Shown here: positions 8,297 through 16,625 of the stretch, piece by piece
How positions within the stretch are numbered: position 1 is the first letter of the stretch
Layout of the letters: the number at the start of each line of letters is the position of its first letter
From: an uncultured Zoogloea sp.
GTDB taxonomy: Bacteria; Pseudomonadota; Gammaproteobacteria; Burkholderiales; Rhodocyclaceae
Assembly (NCBI GenBank): GCA_937967645.1
Contig: CALBTT010000228.1
Coordinates: forward strand, 1-64,000
DNA: 64,000 nucleotides
Direction of reading: 5' to 3'
Notes under the pieces: model-generated
The model's input: the letters and a program-made list of their open reading frames with translations, nothing else
The model's database searches: none
Told to the model about the DNA's origin: nothing
Program-made: the position numbers and the translations under genes

Positions 8297-9433
8297 TTAT
8301 TTCAGGCCGAGGCCATATACATTGCCATCCTTGCTCTGGATGACCATTTCGCCATCACTGCGCTGGATGTCGGCAAGAATGGGGCTGGAGTCGACACGCT
8401 GCCGCCCGGCCATCGCGCCATCGTCCTTGCGCAGGAGATGCACATAGCCTTCACCGTCCCCCACCACCACATAACCGCCGGAGACGCGCGGACGGGTCAC
8501 ATTGCGGCCGGCCAGCTGATCCTGCTTCCAGGCACTGGCACCCGTGCTCAGGTCGAGGGCGTGTACGGCCCCCTTCTCGTCGGTCACGTAGGCGTATCGC
8601 GAATCCATGTCCAGACCACGGGAGCTGGATAGGTCACGCGCCCACAGGGTCGAGCCATTGGCGGTATCGAAGCAGGCGATGCGCCCCTGGAAGGCAACGG
8701 CACACGCTGCGCGCGAGCTCAGCACCGGCAGGCTGGTGATGTCGGCCATGCGCTCAAGCTCGGTCGCACCACGCGGGACCGCCACGGTGCCCTCCCACAT
8801 CAGGCCGCCATTGGCGGCGCTGACGGCCACCAGCTTGCCACCGGGAAAGCCGGCAAAAACGGCGGCGCCTTCGATCACCACTCCCGCCGAATTGCGCAGG
8901 GACAAGGCCGGATTGGTGCGCTGGTAAGTCCAGCGACGGCGGCCGTCCTGCGGATCCAGTCCGAACAGCCGGCTGTCCGCACTGCGGACGACGATCAGAT
9001 TGTCAGACACGGCAGGTGCAGCAAGAATCTCCGCGTTCACCTGGACACGCCACTTGACCTGACCCGTCTTGGCGTCCAGCGCGACGACCTCGCCCTTGGG
9101 CGTGCCGACCACGACGATCTGCCCGTTACTGCCGACTCCGCCAGACACCGCACCATTGATCGAGACCTTCCAGGTGCTGCGCCCTGCCTCCAGACGCGCC
9201 ACATCGCCGTCGGCTGCCGCGGCGAACACCGCGTTGCCATTGACCGCGGGCTGCAGCACGTAGGGGCCGGAGGCGCCAACCCGTGCCTTCCACATTTCGG
9301 AGACCCGGACACCGTCGTTCAGCGGCTTGAGAGCAGGCAGCTTGTTCTTGTCGGATGCAAAGGGGTTCAGGGAAGAGCACGCGCCCAGCAGCAGTGCCCC
9401 TGCCACCGCTACGGCCACACGGGCGGGGGTCAT
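8297..9433 (-). CDS. bamB: Outer-membrane assembly lipoprotein BamB
   Basis: The beta-propeller subunit of the BAM complex, anchored by lipid in the outer membrane and binding BamA. The 378-residue product begins with a lipoprotein signal (lipobox LGAC, cysteine about residue 19) and carries repeated PQQ-like blades with motifs such as GRRRWTYQ and ALDLSTGA. Its start overlaps the stop of the upstream TPR gene by 4 bp, so the two are co-translated. Confidence 0.95.
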   Translation of the reverse strand: MTPARVAVAVAGALLLGACSSLNPFASDKNKLPALKPLNDGVRVSEMWKARVGASGPYVLQPAVNGNAVFAAAADGDVARLEAGRSTWKVSINGAVSGGVGSNGQIVVVGTPKGEVVALDAKTGQVKWRVQVNAEILAAPAVSDNLIVVRSADSRLFGLDPQDGRRRWTYQRTNPALSLRNSAGVVIEGAAVFAGFPGGKLVAVSAANGGLMWEGTVAVPRGATELERMADITSLPVLSSRAACAVAFQGRIACFDTANGSTLWARDLSSSRGLDMDSRYAYVTDEKGAVHALDLSTGASAWKQDQLAGRNVTRPRVSGGYVVVGDGEGYVHLLRKDDGAMAGRQRVDSSPILADIQRSDGEMVIQSKDGNVYGLGLK

Positions 9434-10083
9434 TGCGCCCCCCCGATGGCATCGAGCTTGGCCTGGGCGATCTCACGCAGGGTCGAGGATTCAGGCTTGA
9501 CCGCAGTGCTGAGGGCATCCACAGCCGCCTTGTAAGCGACTCGGGCTTCCGCAGGCTTTCCCTGGGCAACCAGGATGTCACCCTTCAGGTCGGCAAAACG
9601 GGCGCCAAGCTCCGCATCCACCGGCGCCTGCAGCTGCGCAAGCGCTTCGTCGTAGGCCTTGTCATCGAAAAGGACCGTCGCCAGACGCAGCCGCGCAATG
9701 TTACGCAGAGTCGGATCGTTAGCCTTTTCCGCGGCCCAGGCCAGGGGGACCCGGGCGTTCTTGAGGTCGCCCGCGTCGCTCTGGACCTTCGCGGACATCA
9801 ACGCCGCCAGGTCTGCGTAGGGCGTGCCGCTGTACTTGTCGATGATCTGCCCGGCCGCCTCACGCACCTTCTGGGCGTTCTGCTCACCGGCGGCCTGCTG
9901 CACCACAGCGTAGAGCGCCGAAGCCTCGGTCCCCTGCTTGCCGCGGTACCAGTTCCAGCCTTGCCAGCCAACGGAGGCCAGCGCCGCGGCCACCGCAAGG
10001 GTGGTCACCAGCTTGCCGTTCTCTTCCCACCATCCCTTGATCTGGGAAATCTGTTCCTGTTCTTCAAGGTCAAATGCTGCCAT
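9430..10083 (-). CDS. YfgM-like membrane-anchored TPR protein
   Basis: A 217-residue protein with a short cytoplasmic N-terminus (MAAFDLEEQEQISQIKGWW), one membrane segment (about 25-43) and a periplasmic TPR-like helical domain. It matches the UPF0070/YfgM family, which associates with the Sec translocon and periplasmic chaperones in Escherichia coli. The ATG at 10083 is chosen because it gives the family N-terminus; longer frames run into hisS coding sequence. It overlaps the end of hisS by 14 bp and bamB by 4 bp. Confidence 0.9.
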   Translation of the reverse strand: MAAFDLEEQEQISQIKGWWEENGKLVTTLAVAAALASVGWQGWNWYRGKQGTEASALYAVVQQAAGEQNAQKVREAAGQIIDKYSGTPYADLAALMSAKVQSDAGDLKNARVPLAWAAEKANDPTLRNIARLRLATVLFDDKAYDEALAQLQAPVDAELGARFADLKGDILVAQGKPAEARVAYKAAVDALSTAVKPESSTLREIAQAKLDAIGGAQ

Positions 10084-11365
10084 CGTCTTCTTCCGATTCG
10101 AGTAGGCGGTCGGCCAGGGTTTCGGGGAGCACGTCCATCGGGACGCGAATCTGTTCAGAGCCATCGCGCAGCGGCTTGAGGCTGACCTCACCGGCAGCCG
10201 CCTCGTCATCGCCGATCACGACGGCGAAGGGTGCACCGGAAGCGTCAGCCCGCTTCATCTGCGACTTGAATCCACCACCGCCGCAATGCAGCGTCACGGA
10301 GAAGCCCGTACCGCGCAGCGCTTCGGCAACGCGGAAGGCGGCCCGCTGGGCAGCCTCCCCCGCATGTACCACATAGACATCGGGCACGACCCGCTCGGCC
10401 TCGCCGCCACACTCCTGCCACAGGGACAGCAGGCGCTCCACCCCCATCGCAAAACCCGCGGCGGGCGCCGGCTTGCCGCCCAACTGTGCGACCAGGCCAT
10501 CGTAGCGGCCACCGGCACAGATAGTGCCTTGCGCGCCCAGGCGCGTGGTGACCCATTCGAAGACGGTGCGGTTGTAGTAATCCAGACCACGCACCAGGCG
10601 GTGATTGATGCGATACGGCAGGCCCGCGTCCTTCAACAGGGTCTGCACCCCATCAAAGTGCTTGAGAGACTCCTCGCCGAGGAAGTCCGCCAGCTTGGGC
10701 GCGGCTTCGACGATGCCCTGCAGGTCGGGGTTCTTGGTGTCGAGGATACGCAGCGGATTGGAATACAGGCGCCGCTTGCCGTCCTCGTCGAGGCGGTCCT
10801 GGTGCTGTTCCAGATAGGTGATCAGGGCTGCCCGGTGGGCGGCGCGCTCCTCGCTGCTGCCGAGGGAGTTGATCTCCAGCTTGACGTCCTCGAGACCCAG
10901 GTCGTCCCACAGCCGCGCGCACATCAGGATGTGCTCGGCGTCGACGTCCGGCCCTTCAAAACCCAGGGCCTCGACGCCCACCTGGTGGAACTGCCTGTAA
11001 CGCCCCTTCTGGGGACGCTCATGGCGGAACATCGGACCGTGGTAGTACAGGCGGCGCGGCTGGCCGAACAGCAGGTTGTGCTGGATCGCCGCACGCACGC
11101 AGGATGCGGTGCCTTCCGGGCGCAGGGTCAGTTGCTCGCCGTTGAGGGCGTCCTCGAAGGAATACATCTCCTTCTCGACGATGTCGGTGACTTCGCCGAT
11201 CGCCCGCTTGAACAGCGGAGTCGGCTCGACGATGGGCATGCGGATGGGGCGGTAGCCATAGCTGTGCAGCCAGTTGCGGACGATGTCCTCGAACTGCTCC
11301 CAGACTTCTGCATCATCGGGCAGGATGTCGTTCATGCCGCGCACGGCCTGGAGGGTCTTGCTCAT
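10070..11365 (-). CDS. hisS: Histidyl-tRNA synthetase
   Basis: Charges tRNA-His with histidine. The 431-residue class II synthetase starts MSKTLQAVRGMNDILP and contains motif 2 (the FRHERPQKGRYRQFHQVGVE block around residues 110-130) and the histidine-specific LVRGLDYYNRTVFEW segment (about 258-272), then a C-terminal anticodon-binding domain. Length and order are normal, and placement between ispG and the YfgM-like gene is conserved. Confidence 0.98.
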   Translation of the reverse strand: MSKTLQAVRGMNDILPDDAEVWEQFEDIVRNWLHSYGYRPIRMPIVEPTPLFKRAIGEVTDIVEKEMYSFEDALNGEQLTLRPEGTASCVRAAIQHNLLFGQPRRLYYHGPMFRHERPQKGRYRQFHQVGVEALGFEGPDVDAEHILMCARLWDDLGLEDVKLEINSLGSSEERAAHRAALITYLEQHQDRLDEDGKRRLYSNPLRILDTKNPDLQGIVEAAPKLADFLGEESLKHFDGVQTLLKDAGLPYRINHRLVRGLDYYNRTVFEWVTTRLGAQGTICAGGRYDGLVAQLGGKPAPAAGFAMGVERLLSLWQECGGEAERVVPDVYVVHAGEAAQRAAFRVAEALRGTGFSVTLHCGGGGFKSQMKRADASGAPFAVVIGDDEAAAGEVSLKPLRDGSEQIRVPMDVLPETLADRLLESEEDDGSI

Positions 11366-11401
11366 GATTCCTTTTATTCTTGTAGTCGGAGCGGCACGGC
11401 C

Positions 11402-12652
<1,251 letters not shown>

Positions 12653-12663
12653 GGCTTTTCCGA

Positions 12664-13644
12664 TTACTCGATCTTGAGACGGGCGACCGTTGCCTTGGCT
12701 GTCAGCCCGAGGTCGACAGGCGCGCCATTGCGCTCCAGCTTGACCCCGCGGGCGTTGCCGATCACGGCGGAGAAAGGCGGCTTCACATCGACCTGCTCGC
12801 GGGTACCGGCCTTGCCCAGGCGGGAGAAGACGACCTTGCCGGCCGAATCCTTGACCTCGACCCAGGCGTCCTGGGCAAAGTCGAATACCAGCCGGTCGGA
12901 CCCCGACCTGGGTGCGTCGGCCACTGCAGGCGCGGGGCTGGCGGCAGCCGGCGCGACAGGCACTTCCTTGACGGGCGCAGCCGCGGGAACGACCGCCGCG
13001 GGCACCGGCATCGGCACCGGCATCGGCACCGGCTCGGCAACGCTGGCGGCCGGCACGGTCGGTGGCACGGGCACCGCTGCGGGGGGAGACACCACCTCGG
13101 CGGCAGGCGGCACAGCCGGCGTCACCTCGCCGCCCTGCGCCCCGGGCCCGAAGGCGGGCGGCTGGGAGGACTGCGGCAGGCTGGCCACCAGTTCCTCCTG
13201 AGGCTTGCTCTTCTGGGTATCGTAGTACCAGCCAACCACCACTATGCCGAGCAGGGCCAGCGCGGCCAGCACGCCAGGCAGAACGGAACGACGGAAGCGC
13301 CCGCGGCCCACCTCCGGCATGTCGCCATGGGCGTTGGAGGCCGGCGCCAGTTCAACCGTGGCTTCGCTGGGCAGCGGTTCGAGCACGGCCAGCAAGGGAG
13401 CCGGGTCGATCTTGAGCAGACGGGCGTAGTTGCGCAGGAAACCGCGCGTGAAGGCACTCCCGGGCAGCAGGTCGAAGCGCCCCGACTCGATGGCCTCGAT
13501 CTGGCGGGGATTCAGCTTGAGCGAATAGGCCACCTCAGGAATGCTCATGCCCTGCGCCTCGCGGGCGTTGCGCAGGGTTTGCCCGGCCTCGCGCTCGCCG
13601 GAGGTCTCGTCGGTCGAAGGTGGCAAGACGTGAAGATCTGTCAC
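12664..13644 (-). CDS. rodZ: Cytoskeletal protein RodZ
   Basis: A membrane protein that links MreB to the cell-wall elongation machinery. The 326 residues contain an N-terminal Xre-type helix-turn-helix (about 22-85), one membrane segment (about 116-134), a long Pro/Val/Ala periplasmic linker and a C-terminal DUF4115 domain (about 240-326) beginning near RLVFDFAQDAWVEV. The start overlaps the pilW stop by 4 bp (ATGA). Confidence 0.94.
   Translation of the reverse strand: MTDLHVLPPSTDETSGEREAGQTLRNAREAQGMSIPEVAYSLKLNPRQIEAIESGRFDLLPGSAFTRGFLRNYARLLKIDPAPLLAVLEPLPSEATVELAPASNAHGDMPEVGRGRFRRSVLPGVLAALALLGIVVVGWYYDTQKSKPQEELVASLPQSSQPPAFGPGAQGGEVTPAVPPAAEVVSPPAAVPVPPTVPAASVAEPVPMPVPMPVPAAVVPAAAPVKEVPVAPAAASPAPAVADAPRSGSDRLVFDFAQDAWVEVKDSAGKVVFSRLGKAGTREQVDVKPPFSAVIGNARGVKLERNGAPVDLGLTAKATVARLKIE
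13003..13034. repeat. 12-bp tandem repeat in the rodZ linker
   Basis: The unit CACCGGCATCGG recurs about two and a half times and encodes the PVPMPVPMPVP stretch of the RodZ periplasmic linker. It is probably a slippage-prone tract that sets linker length. Confidence 0.7.
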
Positions 13645-14438
13645 TGATACTGCCCTTGCTGGAATGCCTGGAATTCGGGGGAAGCCGGGAAGCGACGGCG
13701 CAACTGCTGAACGAGGCTGGCCTCGGCGGCACGGTCGCCCAGCCGGCGCTCGATGCGGATGCCGAGCCAGAGGCTTTCGGCGGTCGGCTCACCGCCCTTG
13801 TGCAGGGCCGCCACGTAGCGCCGGGCCGCCTCATAGGCACCACGCCGGTAGGTAATCGACGCCAGGTGATAGATGGCCGGCAGATTGGTATCGTCGGCTT
13901 CCAGCGCCCGGATGAAATAGGGTTCAGCGGCCGCGTCATCCTTGAGGCGCAGATGGCACAGGCCAATATTGGTCAGGGCACGTGCGGGGGTCTGGTAATA
14001 AGGATTGCGCGCCGCCGTCATGAGCAGCTCGAGGCCGGCGCGCTCCTTGCCCGTGGAGCACAGGAACCAGCCGTAGGAGTTCATGATCTCGGGGTCACCC
14101 GGTGCCAGCCGCCGGGCGTGCTCGAAGCTCGCCTCAGCCACCGGATTCTCCTCGAGATACATATGCACCTGCCCCATCAGCTGGTAAGCCGGCGCATAGC
14201 CCGAATCGTAGGCTGCCGCGGCCCGGGCCTCGTCGAGGGCCACACCGAAGCGGCCAGCCTGGAAGTAGGCCTGCCCGAGCTCCACATGCACCCGGGCCTT
14301 GCGCCGCGCGTCGGTCTGCACCGGCTGGTCGGACACCGGGCGCTCAAGGCGGCTGTCGGCACCCGGCAGATTGGGGCCCCCTGCACAGCCCGCGAGGATT
14401 GCAGAAGCAATGAAAACAGACAGGAGAGGCTTGGCCAT
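13641..14438 (-). CDS. pilW: Type IV pilus assembly lipoprotein PilW/PilF
   Basis: An outer-membrane pilotin-type lipoprotein needed for PilQ secretin assembly and pilus stability. The ATG at 14438 gives a 265-residue protein with a lipoprotein signal (lipobox LAGC, about residues 13-16) followed by TPR repeats (for example ARVHVELGQAYFQAGRFGVA). Longer upstream frames were rejected because they lack a signal peptide. It starts 4 bases after the rlmN stop and overlaps rodZ. The symbol pilF is also used for this family. Confidence 0.91.
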   Translation of the reverse strand: MAKPLLSVFIASAILAGCAGGPNLPGADSRLERPVSDQPVQTDARRKARVHVELGQAYFQAGRFGVALDEARAAAAYDSGYAPAYQLMGQVHMYLEENPVAEASFEHARRLAPGDPEIMNSYGWFLCSTGKERAGLELLMTAARNPYYQTPARALTNIGLCHLRLKDDAAAEPYFIRALEADDTNLPAIYHLASITYRRGAYEAARRYVAALHKGGEPTAESLWLGIRIERRLGDRAAEASLVQQLRRRFPASPEFQAFQQGQYQ

Positions 14439-14442
14439 CGCG

Positions 14443-15543
14443 TCAGGCACCCTGGATCGGAATGATCCGCGCCGCCGTCCGCCGGGTCTTGTCCTGCACC
14501 TGGCCGGCCAGCTGACCGCAGGCCGCATCCACGTCGTCACCACGCGTCTTTCGGGTGGTGGTGACGATGCCGGCATCGATCAGGATCTCCGCGAAGCGCT
14601 TGATGCGCGGCGCGGGCGAGCGGTCGAAGCCGGACGACGGGAAGGGATTGAAGGGGATCAGGTTGAACTTGCAGGGCACATCCCGCACCAGGGACACCAG
14701 TTCGCGGGCGTGGGCGTCGGAATCGTTCACCCCGTCGAGCATCACGTACTCGAAGGTGATGAAATCGCGCGGCGCCTTGACCAGGTATCGCTGGCAGGCG
14801 GCCATCAGTTCACGCAGGGGGTACTTCTGGTTGATCGGCACCAGGCGGTCGCGCAGCGCATCGTTGGAGGCATGCAGGGACACGGCCAGGGCCGTCGGGC
14901 AGGCGTCGCGCAGGCGGTCCATGGCCGGCACGATGCCGGAAGTGGACACGGTGACGCGGCGCCGTGAAAGTCCGTAGGCGTTGTCGTCGAGCATCAGCTT
15001 GAGGGCCGACACGACGTTGTCGAAGTTGGCGAGGGGCTCACCCATGCCCATCATCACCACATTGCTGATCACCCGCTCACCGTCGCCGTTGGCGCCGAGC
15101 ATGCGGTTGGCAAGCCACAGCTGGCCGATGATCTCGGCGGCGCTCAGATTGCGGTTGAAACCCTGCTTGCCGGTGGAACAGAAGGCGCAATCGAGTGCGC
15201 AACCGGCCTGCGACGAGATGCACAGGGTGCCGCGGTTGGTCTCGGGAATGAACACCGTTTCCACCGCGTTGGCGTTGCCCACGTCGAGCAGCCACTTGCG
15301 GGTACCGTCGGTCGACACGCTGTCGCGCACCGGCACCGGCGGAGTGATGCAGGCCGTCGTCGCGAGCTTCGCCCGCAACGACTTGGCCACATCGGTCATC
15401 TGGTCGAAGTCGGTCGCACCGAAACGGTGCACCCAACGGAGCACCTGCTTGGCGCGGAATGGCTTCTCACCCTGCTGGACGAACCAGCTGGTGAGGGCTT
15501 CGGCATCGAAATCGAGAAGATTGACCACTTTCACTTCCATCAT
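14443..15543 (-). CDS. rlmN: Dual-specificity 23S rRNA/tRNA methyltransferase RlmN
   Basis: A radical-SAM enzyme that methylates C2 of A2503 in 23S rRNA and A37 in some tRNAs. The 366-residue product carries the CX3CX2C cluster motif in CALDCAFCSTG (about residues 115-125), the glycine-rich MGMGEPLANFDN motif, and a late cysteine (in VDAACGQLAGQ) matching the methyl-carrying Cys. Two adjacent ATG codons open the gene; the first is used. Confidence 0.97.
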   Translation of the reverse strand: MMEVKVVNLLDFDAEALTSWFVQQGEKPFRAKQVLRWVHRFGATDFDQMTDVAKSLRAKLATTACITPPVPVRDSVSTDGTRKWLLDVGNANAVETVFIPETNRGTLCISSQAGCALDCAFCSTGKQGFNRNLSAAEIIGQLWLANRMLGANGDGERVISNVVMMGMGEPLANFDNVVSALKLMLDDNAYGLSRRRVTVSTSGIVPAMDRLRDACPTALAVSLHASNDALRDRLVPINQKYPLRELMAACQRYLVKAPRDFITFEYVMLDGVNDSDAHARELVSLVRDVPCKFNLIPFNPFPSSGFDRSPAPRIKRFAEILIDAGIVTTTRKTRGDDVDAACGQLAGQVQDKTRRTAARIIPIQGA

Positions 15544-15544
15544 G

Positions 15545-15580
15545 ATCGGCGGGTGACGAGAACATCCCGGACCCGCCGAT
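15545..15580. repeat. Perfect 10-bp inverted repeat between ndk and rlmN
   Basis: Arms ATCGGCGGGT (15545-15554) and ACCCGCCGAT (15571-15580) flank a 16-base loop just before the rlmN ATG. There is no T tract, so it is not a clear terminator; it may adjust readthrough from ndk or the rlmN initiation region. Confidence 0.6.
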
Positions 15581-15588
15581 AAAGATCA

Positions 15589-16014
15589 TCAGCGGCTGTA
15601 AACGTTCATGCCGGGGAAGAAGAAAGCCACTTCCACGGCAGCGGTTTCAGGCGCATCGGAGCCGTGCACGGCGTTGGCGTCGATGGAGTCGGCGAAGTCG
15701 GCACGGATGGTGCCCTTCTCGGCCTTCTTCGGGTCGGTCGCGCCCATCAGCTCACGGTTCTTGGCAATGGCGTTCTCGCCTTCCAGAGCCTGGATCATCA
15801 CCGGGCCGGAGGTCATGAAGGACACCAGATCCTTGAAGAAGGGGCGGTCCTTGTGAACGGCGTAGAACTCGCCGGCTTCACGCTCGGACAGATAGGCCAG
15901 CTTGGCGGCAACGATCTTGAGGCCGGCGGCTTCGAAACGGGCATAGATCTGGCCGATCACGTTCTTGGCAACGGCATCGGGCTTGATGATGGACAGGGTG
16001 CGTTCAATAGCCAT
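15589..16014 (-). CDS. ndk: Nucleoside diphosphate kinase
   Basis: Transfers the terminal phosphate of ATP to other nucleoside diphosphates through a phosphohistidine. The 141-residue product begins MAIERTLSIIKPDAV and contains the active-site NAVHGSDAPETA motif with the catalytic His at about residue 117. Length is typical. The ATG at 16014 is chosen by family alignment. It heads the ndk-rlmN-pilW-rodZ run. Confidence 0.98.
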   Translation of the reverse strand: MAIERTLSIIKPDAVAKNVIGQIYARFEAAGLKIVAAKLAYLSEREAGEFYAVHKDRPFFKDLVSFMTSGPVMIQALEGENAIAKNRELMGATDPKKAEKGTIRADFADSIDANAVHGSDAPETAAVEVAFFFPGMNVYSR

Positions 16015-16211
16015 GAGACAAACTCCAGTGAGACAAGGGATGGTCGAAAAACCGAAAGCTCGGAATTTTAGCAGGTTGCGGGCCTGCTTCGGCGCTTTTC
16101 CGTACCACGAGGCCATGCGGCCCTGCCCCGCCGACGGACAAGGGCACGCCCACCCGGGCTGCGGAAAGGCCAACTCCGCATCGGGCAGGATGCCGGTTGC
16201 GGAAGGTGAAC

Positions 16212-16238
16212 AAAAAAAAGGGTGCGCATCGCGCACCC
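16212..16238 (-). terminator. Strong intrinsic terminator of the candidate small RNA
   Basis: On the minus strand GGGTGCGC and GCGCACCC pair around a 3-base loop (16220-16238) and are followed by eight consecutive T (16219 down to 16212). It could also stop readthrough from ccoI-ccoS. Confidence 0.9.
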
Positions 16239-16322
16239 CCAACCCCAACAGAGAGACTTCAGCTCGGGTGCCGCAGCACCCTGAAAACGCGTTTTGTTGC
16301 TCGTGTTTGCGTCTTCAACTTG
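16212..16322 (-). ncRNA. Candidate FNR/Anr-dependent small RNA, about 111 nt
   Basis: Predicted from sequence alone. An FNR-type box, a -10 element and a strong terminator on the minus strand define a transcript from about 16322 to the end of a run of eight U at 16212. It lies in the 420-base gap between ccoS and ndk. It has no ATG, a central hairpin (GGGTGC/GCACCC around a 4-base loop, 16266-16281), then a single-stranded pyrimidine- and G-rich stretch (contains CTCTCT and GTTGGGG), then the terminator hairpin. This resembles Hfq-dependent riboregulators such as FnrS. Expression is unproven. Confidence 0.62.
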
Positions 16323-16328
16323 GAATCA

Positions 16329-16370
16329 ATTATGGGGACTTCGAGGGGGGTGCGTCTTGACCTGGGTCAA
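16329..16370 (-). promoter_or_regulatory. Class II FNR/Anr promoter reading toward ndk
   Basis: TTGACCTGGGTCAA at 16357-16370 is a perfect TTGAC-N4-GTCAA dyad of the FNR/Anr type. On the minus strand a CATAAT -10 hexamer (16329-16334) has its centre 32 bp from the centre of the box, exactly the spacing when FNR sits at -41.5. The same test on the plus strand finds only AAATAC, so the leftward direction is favoured. Confidence 0.75.
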
Positions 16371-16434
16371 AAACCCTGCACGTGACAGGGTGAAATACAG
16401 CAGAAATCAACTATTCCGATCGGGCATTGCGGAC

Positions 16435-16617
16435 TCAACGATCGGCCTTCGATTCGCCATCCGGCCTGGCCGGCGGCGCATCGTCATCGGCAACCACCTT
16501 GTATCCGGGGCCTTCCAGATCGTCGAACTGGCCACTGCGGACCGACCACCAGAAGATCACCCCGATCAGGAAGACCAGCACCACGGACATGGGAATCAGG
16601 AGGTAGAGGCTTTCCAT
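16435..16617 (-). CDS. ccoS: cbb3-type cytochrome oxidase assembly protein CcoS
   Basis: A 60-residue single-pass membrane protein needed for cofactor insertion into cbb3 oxidase. It shows one N-terminal membrane segment (about 5-24) followed by the family hallmark FWWSVRSGQFDDLEGP and a short acidic tail. It begins 8 bases after the ccoI stop, so the two are one operon. The oxidase structural genes ccoNOQP are not in this window. Confidence 0.92.
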   Translation of the reverse strand: MESLYLLIPMSVVLVFLIGVIFWWSVRSGQFDDLEGPGYKVVADDDAPPARPDGESKADR

Positions 16618-16625
16618 GGCAACCT

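Noticed and set aside
13003..13034. Direct repeats in rodZ as a CRISPR-like or mobile feature
   Set aside because: They are short in-frame coding repeats of a Pro/Val/Met linker, without spacers.
16393..16398. Rightward promoter from the FNR box
   Set aside because: The position for a class II -10 reads AAATAC, a poor match, and no gene starts rightward from there.
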